In this document: positions 6,726 to 11,291 of the stretch, piece by piece
How the letters are laid out: each line of letters begins with the position of its first letter
Position numbering within the stretch: the first letter of the stretch is position 1
From: Phycisphaerae bacterium
GTDB lineage: Bacteria > Planctomycetota > Phycisphaerae > UBA1845 > UTPLA1
NCBI GenBank assembly: GCA_029259995.1
Contig: JAJDEC010000367.1
Span: 1-11,291, forward strand
Direction of reading: 5' to 3'
DNA: 11,291 nucleotides
The notes under the pieces: model-generated
Seen by the model: the letters and a program-made list of their open reading frames with translations, nothing else
Databases searched by the model: none
What the model was told of the DNA's origin: nothing
Position numbers and translations under genes: made by a program

Positions 6726-6785
6726 CGATATGACTCCTTATCGGCGAGTGCCATGCTGAGAATGTACTGGGAACGGTTTATCGAA

Positions 6786-6915
6786 TGGAACCGGCGAGAC
6801 GCCGATGCCACATGATGATTCATTCTTCCTATGCACCTGAGTTGAGATGCAGAATGAATCATTGAATCCGCAACAGGCCTATTGCCTGTAACGAACCGGC
6901 TATTAGCCGGTTCCA
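6786..6915. repeat. 130-bp nested inverted-repeat element (possible MITE-like remnant or terminator array)
   Basis: The gap between the beta-helix lipoprotein stop (6942) and the DUF1801/YdeI start (6725) is built of nested palindromes. The ends are a 10-bp inverted repeat, TGGAACCGGC (6786-6795) with GCCGGTTCCA (6906-6915). Inside are a 12-bp perfect repeat, ATGATTCATTCT (6815-6826) with AGAATGAATCAT (6851-6862). Two compact hairpins follow: ACAGGC/GCCTGT (6873-6878 with 6884-6889) and GAACCGGCT/AGCCGGTTC (6893-6901 with 6905-6913, 3-nt loop). The right-hand end can thus pair either locally or with the left end. There is no target-site duplication that I can be sure of and no T-run. Confidence 0.6.
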
Positions 6916-6941
6916 CACGATGAACGATTCCCATTACCTAC

Positions 6942-9137
6942 TTAGTTGCCCTGGACCGCTCCCCAGTGCCGATCTTCCGATGTTACATCATCATTGACGC
7001 CTTGAATAATATACGTCGCCCCGCGCATCGGGCTGCCTGCCGCCAGCTTGAATTTCTGCCGCACCTGGGATCGAATCGACGCCAGCCGCTGATCGATCGT
7101 CATGTTCGCGGCGAAATTCGTGTCGATCACCATTCCCTCGTTCGGAAACATTCCCGAATCCTTGATCCGATCGTGAGGCCCCGAAGGCCCCGCGAAGTTG
7201 TGGTCATTCGCATCCGAAATACTGTTCGCATCGCTCAACGCCACGCCCACATGCTTGTCCGTCCCATAGTCGCCGCGCGACGTGTTGTGGCCGTTGTCCT
7301 TGATGATGTTGAACATTACCTGATGGCCCGTCGCCGATCGGCCGCCCTCGAACCAGAGACCGAACCCGTTGGGATGCCCGTCGCCGTTGTTGACGATCGT
7401 GTTGTGGAACACGCGGCCGCGCTCCGTATCGCCCATGTCGATTCCCATTCGATCATTGTCGAACGTGATGTTGTCGGCGATAAGACAATCCAAACCACCG
7501 CGAACGCCGATCTTGATGCCGTTGCCGTCCGCGTCGTCCAAATCGTCGGGATCCGCTGCGAAGGCAATGTTTCCCGTGAACGTCATCCGCGTCGCCCCGA
7601 GCATGTCGTAGTTGTCGTCGGCGTTCCGGAATGCCACGTTGTTTCGAACGATGCAGTCGACCGTGTATCGCGTTCCCATGCCGTCGCTGTGCTCGGGCAC
7701 GCGCGAATTGTCGTAGAGCAGACAGTCCTCGATCACACACCAGCGCGGGGCAATCTCGGCCCAGCCCTGCCACAGATTCCATTGCGTTTCCGGCATGTCT
7801 TCCTTGTAGCCGCAATCCGGCGTACCTGGCGCACTGTTGCCTTCGCGCGGCGGCACGGCGCAGGTCTGCCGCGTCTGGACCGGTCCCTCCCGAAGCACGA
7901 TGCCCGAGTTGCTGTCGTAAACCATGCACTTCCGGAACGTAATGTACTGCGCCGGCCCGACGGCCCGCAGCGCCGCCACAAAGGTATTCGTCCCCTGCGA
8001 ACAGCGCGTGCCCGTGCAGTACTCGACTGTGATGTGATGCGACGCGCCCGGTTTCGACGCACTGATGTCCAGGCCTGGGCCCGTGAGATGATCAAATTTG
8101 ATACCGATGATGTGCAAGTACGAGCTGTCGATAATCTCCCAGCCCGTGCTGCCGAGATTTCCGCCGGGGAATTCTCCCGTCACGACGACATCTGCGCCGG
8201 CATCGGCCTTGATCGTGATCGGAAACTCCGCCGTTCCATGCACGTTCTGCGTCAGAACCGCTCGCCGATTGACGGACGGATGATGTCGCCGATAGACGCC
8301 CGACTTGACGATGACCGTGTCACCTGGTCTTGCGGCATTGACGGCCGATTCAATTGAATCGTACGGCGCGTCCGCAGTTCCGGGTCCGGAAGTCGTCGCA
8401 TTCGGATGATTGACGTCAACCCAGAGCGTTGACAGTCCGCCCGACACGACGCGAATCGTCGTCGTGTCGCTCGCCATCGATCCATCCGGCGCCACGACAA
8501 TCAGTTCAAGAAAGTGAAGGCCTTCCGAGAGGTTCGCAGTGAGCGTCGGTCCGCCCCCGAGTACAACGCCGCCGGCATCGCGCCATTCGAACGTCGAACC
8601 AGCGGGCGTCTGGCTCGCCGATCCGTCGAGCTGAACGACGGCGGAACCACCCGCTCCGGGCAGCGCAACGACCTGACTCGGCCCCGCTTCCACTTTCGGC
8701 CCCAGCGGATTGCTGGCCGTCCCCGCCGCAATCTGTTCACCACAGTGACCGGAAAGCGTTGCCGAAAAGTCGTTATCGGACAAATTCTCACTGACATTCG
8801 TCAATTGAAGTTCCGTCGGGACAAACGTCAGATCCGATTTCTCGGGCCGAATCGCGCCGGACCATTCAATCGGCACTGCAATCTGAAAACGCCCTTGCGC
8901 ATTCGTCAGACTGGCGTCGACGACGCCCGTTGCCGACACGACGACGCCAGCAACGCCGCGGCCGCCCTGGTCAAGAATGTGCCCGGATATCGTCAATCGC
9001 TGCGTCAGGCCCGTCGAACCCTGGGGGCCGTCGATGCAACCTGTGGCAACGGCCATCAGACTTCCCAGGCAGACGACAATGGACCGATGACCCGAGAACA
9101 TACGTCGCATTACCGGCCACATCATTCGAATCTCCAT
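6942..9137 (-). CDS. Probable lipoprotein with PKD-like and right-handed beta-helix domains, polysaccharide lyase family 9-like
   Basis: The product has 731 residues. The signal sequence ends in AVATGC, with C34 as possible lipid-attachment cysteine. A carboxypeptidase-regulatory-like beta-sandwich follows (about 47-127, LTISGHILDQGGRGVAGV...), then a PKD/Ig-like domain (about 146-231). From 239 a right-handed parallel beta-helix begins with LWVDVNHPNATTSGPG and the DUF1565-like YDSIESAVNAARPGDTVIVK. In the helix, NADDNYD gives D507, D508 and D511, and GNGIKIG gives K542. In PL9 pectate lyase Pel9A a D-D-x-x-D calcium cluster and a lysine base about 36 residues later form the active site, so the arrangement here is suggestive. 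Substrate is unknown: pectate-like or another uronate glycan is possible. The ATG at 9137 is chosen over a GTG at 9161 because GGGAGGGG lies 4 nt before it. It is divergent from the malectin gene. Confidence 0.85.
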   Translation of the reverse strand: MEIRMMWPVMRRMFSGHRSIVVCLGSLMAVATGCIDGPQGSTGLTQRLTISGHILDQGGRGVAGVVVSATGVVDASLTNAQGRFQIAVPIEWSGAIRPEKSDLTFVPTELQLTNVSENLSDNDFSATLSGHCGEQIAAGTASNPLGPKVEAGPSQVVALPGAGGSAVVQLDGSASQTPAGSTFEWRDAGGVVLGGGPTLTANLSEGLHFLELIVVAPDGSMASDTTTIRVVSGGLSTLWVDVNHPNATTSGPGTADAPYDSIESAVNAARPGDTVIVKSGVYRRHHPSVNRRAVLTQNVHGTAEFPITIKADAGADVVVTGEFPGGNLGSTGWEIIDSSYLHIIGIKFDHLTGPGLDISASKPGASHHITVEYCTGTRCSQGTNTFVAALRAVGPAQYITFRKCMVYDSNSGIVLREGPVQTRQTCAVPPREGNSAPGTPDCGYKEDMPETQWNLWQGWAEIAPRWCVIEDCLLYDNSRVPEHSDGMGTRYTVDCIVRNNVAFRNADDNYDMLGATRMTFTGNIAFAADPDDLDDADGNGIKIGVRGGLDCLIADNITFDNDRMGIDMGDTERGRVFHNTIVNNGDGHPNGFGLWFEGGRSATGHQVMFNIIKDNGHNTSRGDYGTDKHVGVALSDANSISDANDHNFAGPSGPHDRIKDSGMFPNEGMVIDTNFAANMTIDQRLASIRSQVRQKFKLAAGSPMRGATYIIQGVNDDVTSEDRHWGAVQGN

Positions 9138-9141
9138 GATG

Positions 9142-9149
9142 CCCCTCCC
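9142..9149 (-). promoter_or_regulatory. Ribosome binding site deciding the beta-helix lipoprotein start
   Basis: GGGAGGGG on the minus strand lies 4 nt before the ATG at 9137. An in-frame GTG at 9161 would place this purine run inside the coding sequence, so the ATG is preferred. Confidence 0.65.
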
Positions 9150-9209
9150 AAGCGGCGTCACACAATTGCAAACTCGCCGATAAGCAACCTACCGACAGCC
9201 ATTCTGCAG

Positions 9210-9240
9210 GCGTATAATCGCCGTGAACCGGATTATACGC
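9210..9240. promoter_or_regulatory. Dyad-symmetric overlapping divergent promoters
   Basis: GCGTATAATC (9210-9219) and GATTATACGC (9231-9240) form a perfect 10-bp inverted repeat with an 11-nt spacer. Each arm holds a perfect -10 box: TATAAT at 9213-9218 on the plus strand and TATAAT at 9237-9232 on the minus strand. Predicted starts for both directions fall near 9225, giving leaders of about 65 nt to the plus gene and 88 nt to the minus gene. The -35 regions are poor; the best on the plus strand is CCGACA at 9192-9197, with a short 15-nt spacer. The symmetry could also be an operator. The rest of the 9138-9288 gap shows only the two ribosome binding sites. Confidence 0.5.
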
Positions 9241-9288
9241 GGGGGATTCATCCGGAACGAAATAACACATCGGAGCGGGAAGCAGATC

Positions 9289-11291
9289 GTGCCATTCGTG
9301 CGAACCAATCTGAGATATCTTGCGATGTTCTGCGCCGCACTTCTGCTCATCGCGCCGGCGTCCTGCGACGCATTCGATCGCGGCGACATGAACGGCGACG
9401 GGCAGATCGACGGCCTGGACATTCCCGGCTTCGTGGGCGTCATCACGAATCCAGCCGGCGCGACGCCCGATGAATCCGATCGAGCCGATATCGGTTCCCC
9501 GGAAGGCGCCTGTCTTCCCGATGCGACGGTTGATATCAACGACATTCCCGGCATGGTCCTGCTTCTCATGGGCGACGCGTGCAACTTCGCCCCCGTTATT
9601 CTCGAAGGTGACGCGCCGCTGGCATTGAATACGATCTCCTGTGCGACATGCCCGTCAACCTCCGGTGAAGTCCAGCTCAGTGCTGTCGATCCCAACGGGG
9701 ACACGACACAATTGCAATGGTCGATCGCCAATACACCCGCCGACGGCGACGTCACGTTTGTCGGTCCGACAATCGGCGGACAAGTGACGCTGTGTTATCA
9801 ACCCGCCGGGGACACGAGTGACACGTTCAGTGTGTCGGTCCAGGACGACGCAGGCGGAATCGACACGATCGACGTCAATGTCACGATTGCCGCAGCGCCG
9901 AGTGTCGTGATCGCCCAGTCGCCCGTCGATGACTACGTGCAGCTCGACGCCGGCGCGGGATTTGCGAGCTACCTCTGGTCGCCCGGCGGCGAGACAACGC
10001 AGTCGATCGACGTCACGGAAACGGGCGTCCATTCAGTTGTCGTCACAGACGCAAATGGCTGCACTGCCAATGACTCCGTGCTTGTCACGATCGCGGGCCC
10101 TGTCACGATCTATCGAGTGAATGCGGGAGGCCCGGCGTACACGGACGCATCCGACAATCTCTGGACCAATGATGCCGGCTATTACAACGTCGGCATGACG
10201 AGCAGTATCAGCGCCGGTATCGACATCCTCGGAACTACGCTCGACGCGCTCTACCTGACGGATCGCTGGGACTCGGTTCAGGACCCGGAACTACTCTATA
10301 CTTTTCCCGTTTCCAACGGCAACTATCTCGTGCGACTGCATTTTGCGGAAACCTACTGGACCATTCCCGATCGACGAATCATGGATGTCGAAATCGAGGG
10401 ACTCGTCGTCCTGTTCGACTATGACATCGTCGCGGAAGTCGGCCCCATGACCGCCGATGTCCGCGAATTCGCCACAATCGTTGCCGACGGCGAACTCAAT
10501 ATCGAATTCATCCACAACTTCGAGAATCCGAAGATCAACGCGATCGAGATCATCCGAACACAGGGCATCGCGATTCCGCCCATGCTCACGATCACGTCCC
10601 CCGCCGACGGGGCCACGATCATCGGCGACGAAGTCTCGATCAACTGGCTCAGCGGCGGCGATCTGACCGGCGCCATTCAGGTCCGACTCCAACTGGACGC
10701 CGAACCGATCGTCATCGCCGGCCTGAACGGCGGACACACGTTCACGGGCGTCGCCCCAGGTCCGCACACGATCGCCGTCACACTGACTGACGCCGCCGAT
10801 CTACCCCTGTCGAATCCCGAGGCAACGGACAATGTCTCCTTCACGACGCAAACTGTCACCGTCGATCCGCCGACGATCGCCATCACATCGCCCGCCGATG
10901 GCGCGACAATCACTGGCACGAGCCTGAGTGTCAATTGGCAGACGTCCGGCGACTTGACCGACGCGGATCATGTGCACGTCATGCTCGACGGCGGCTCGCA
11001 TCAATCCGTTTTCGATCTCAACGGCAGCGCGACGTTCAACGGCGTCACGGCAGGTCCGCACACACTCGCCGTCACAATTGCAAACGCATCTCATCAGATC
11101 CTGACGAATCCCGAAGCGAATGACAACGTGAGTATTACATTGCAGGCGCCGACGACGGGCAGTGAACTCGTGCTCTATCGGCTCAACGCCGGCGGCCCCG
11201 CCTACACGGATCCCGATGGCAACGACTGGTCTCCCGACGCCGGATTCTACAACGTCGGTTCGACGTTCAGCACCAACGAACCCATCGCGGA
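9289..11291 (+). CDS. Secreted mosaic protein with dockerin-like, Ig-like and tandem malectin domains (partial, runs off the right edge)
   Basis: The frame is open from a GTG at 9289 to the window end (667 codons, no stop). GGAG/GGGA lies 8-13 nt upstream of the GTG. An ATG at 9325 is possible but would cut the signal peptide (about residues 1-28, hydrophobic MFCAALLLIAPASC). Residues 31-101 are dockerin/EF-hand-like, with DMNGDGQIDGLDIPGFV and a second half VDINDIPGMVLLLM. Then come a cadherin-like domain (about 104-200), an Ig/PKD-like domain (about 204-268, YLWSPGGETTQSIDVTETGV), malectin domain 1 (about 274-425), two Ig-like repeats (433-521 and 530-619) and malectin domain 2 from 629, cut by the edge. 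Malectin domains bind glucose oligosaccharides, and dockerin-like segments bind calcium and sometimes cohesins. It probably acts as a surface or extracellular glycan-binding protein. No catalytic domain is visible in the part seen. Confidence 0.85.
   Translation, partial: MPFVRTNLRYLAMFCAALLLIAPASCDAFDRGDMNGDGQIDGLDIPGFVGVITNPAGATPDESDRADIGSPEGACLPDATVDINDIPGMVLLLMGDACNFAPVILEGDAPLALNTISCATCPSTSGEVQLSAVDPNGDTTQLQWSIANTPADGDVTFVGPTIGGQVTLCYQPAGDTSDTFSVSVQDDAGGIDTIDVNVTIAAAPSVVIAQSPVDDYVQLDAGAGFASYLWSPGGETTQSIDVTETGVHSVVVTDANGCTANDSVLVTIAGPVTIYRVNAGGPAYTDASDNLWTNDAGYYNVGMTSSISAGIDILGTTLDALYLTDRWDSVQDPELLYTFPVSNGNYLVRLHFAETYWTIPDRRIMDVEIEGLVVLFDYDIVAEVGPMTADVREFATIVADGELNIEFIHNFENPKINAIEIIRTQGIAIPPMLTITSPADGATIIGDEVSINWLSGGDLTGAIQVRLQLDAEPIVIAGLNGGHTFTGVAPGPHTIAVTLTDAADLPLSNPEATDNVSFTTQTVTVDPPTIAITSPADGATITGTSLSVNWQTSGDLTDADHVHVMLDGGSHQSVFDLNGSATFNGVTAGPHTLAVTIANASHQILTNPEANDNVSITLQAPTTGSELVLYRLNAGGPAYTDPDGNDWSPDAGFYNVGSTFSTNEPIA
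10585..11145 (+). repeat. Two tandem Ig-like protein repeats between the malectin domains
   Basis: Codons for residues 433-521 (10585-10851) and 530-619 (10876-11145) encode the same unit with a 97-residue period. Shared marks are ITSPADGATI near the start, SGDLT, GPHT[IL]AVT and NPEA.DNVS at the end. Similarity is clear in protein but eroded in DNA, so the duplication is old or has been selected to diverge. The malectin domain also recurs, with a period of 355 residues (10108 and 11173), so malectin-Ig-Ig is itself the repeating unit. Confidence 0.75.

Noticed and set aside
6966..8357. 463-codon plus-strand frame opposite the beta-helix lipoprotein
   Set aside because: His/Arg/Val-rich composition with no motif; the minus-strand frame carries clear domains along its whole length.

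Overview
The window looks like chromosomal DNA of a GC-rich bacterium, most likely a planctomycete (Phycisphaerae-like Planctomycetota). This is inferred from protein style, not from a marker gene. The clues are a dockerin-like Asp-rich segment (DMNGDGQIDGLDIPGFV) in a secreted protein, a Cys-rich GACCFPDGSC module followed by a HYR-type domain, a C-terminal Cys/hydrophobic/Arg-rich sorting signal, and many short palindromic repeats between genes. I see no tRNA, rRNA, CRISPR array, transposase or phage gene, and no recognisable defence system.

Layout. From 1 to about 3.8 kb, three minus-strand genes read leftward: a LOG-family phosphoribohydrolase-like protein (2900-3685), UDP-glucose 6-dehydrogenase (1307-2668) and UDP-glucuronate decarboxylase (77-1078). 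The last two form the two-step route UDP-glucose -> UDP-glucuronate -> UDP-xylose. Three copies of a hairpin repeat fill the gap between them, and two more hairpins follow the last gene. A strong intrinsic terminator (3815-3847) separates this group from an exported TlpA/thioredoxin-like protein with an extra helical C-terminal domain (3876-4805). Next come a secreted HYR-domain protein (5017-5730) and a DUF1801/YdeI-type protein with a histone-H1-like lysine tail (6003-6725), both on the minus strand and with hairpin-rich gaps around them.

From 6.9 kb to the end lie two large secreted carbohydrate-related proteins in divergent orientation. On the minus strand is a probable lipoprotein with a right-handed beta-helix that resembles family 9 polysaccharide lyases (6942-9137). 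On the plus strand is a mosaic protein running off the right edge (9289 to >11291), with a dockerin-like segment, Ig-like domains and tandem malectin domains. The 151-bp gap between them holds a perfect 10-bp inverted repeat with a TATAAT box in each arm, one per strand, so the two promoters probably overlap.

Taken together the window has a cell-surface and polysaccharide flavour: making an activated pentose and uronic acid, exporting a thiol-redox protein, and displaying proteins that may bind or cleave glycans. That the genes cooperate is inference. The gaps, the terminator and the strand change suggest several separate transcription units rather than one operon.
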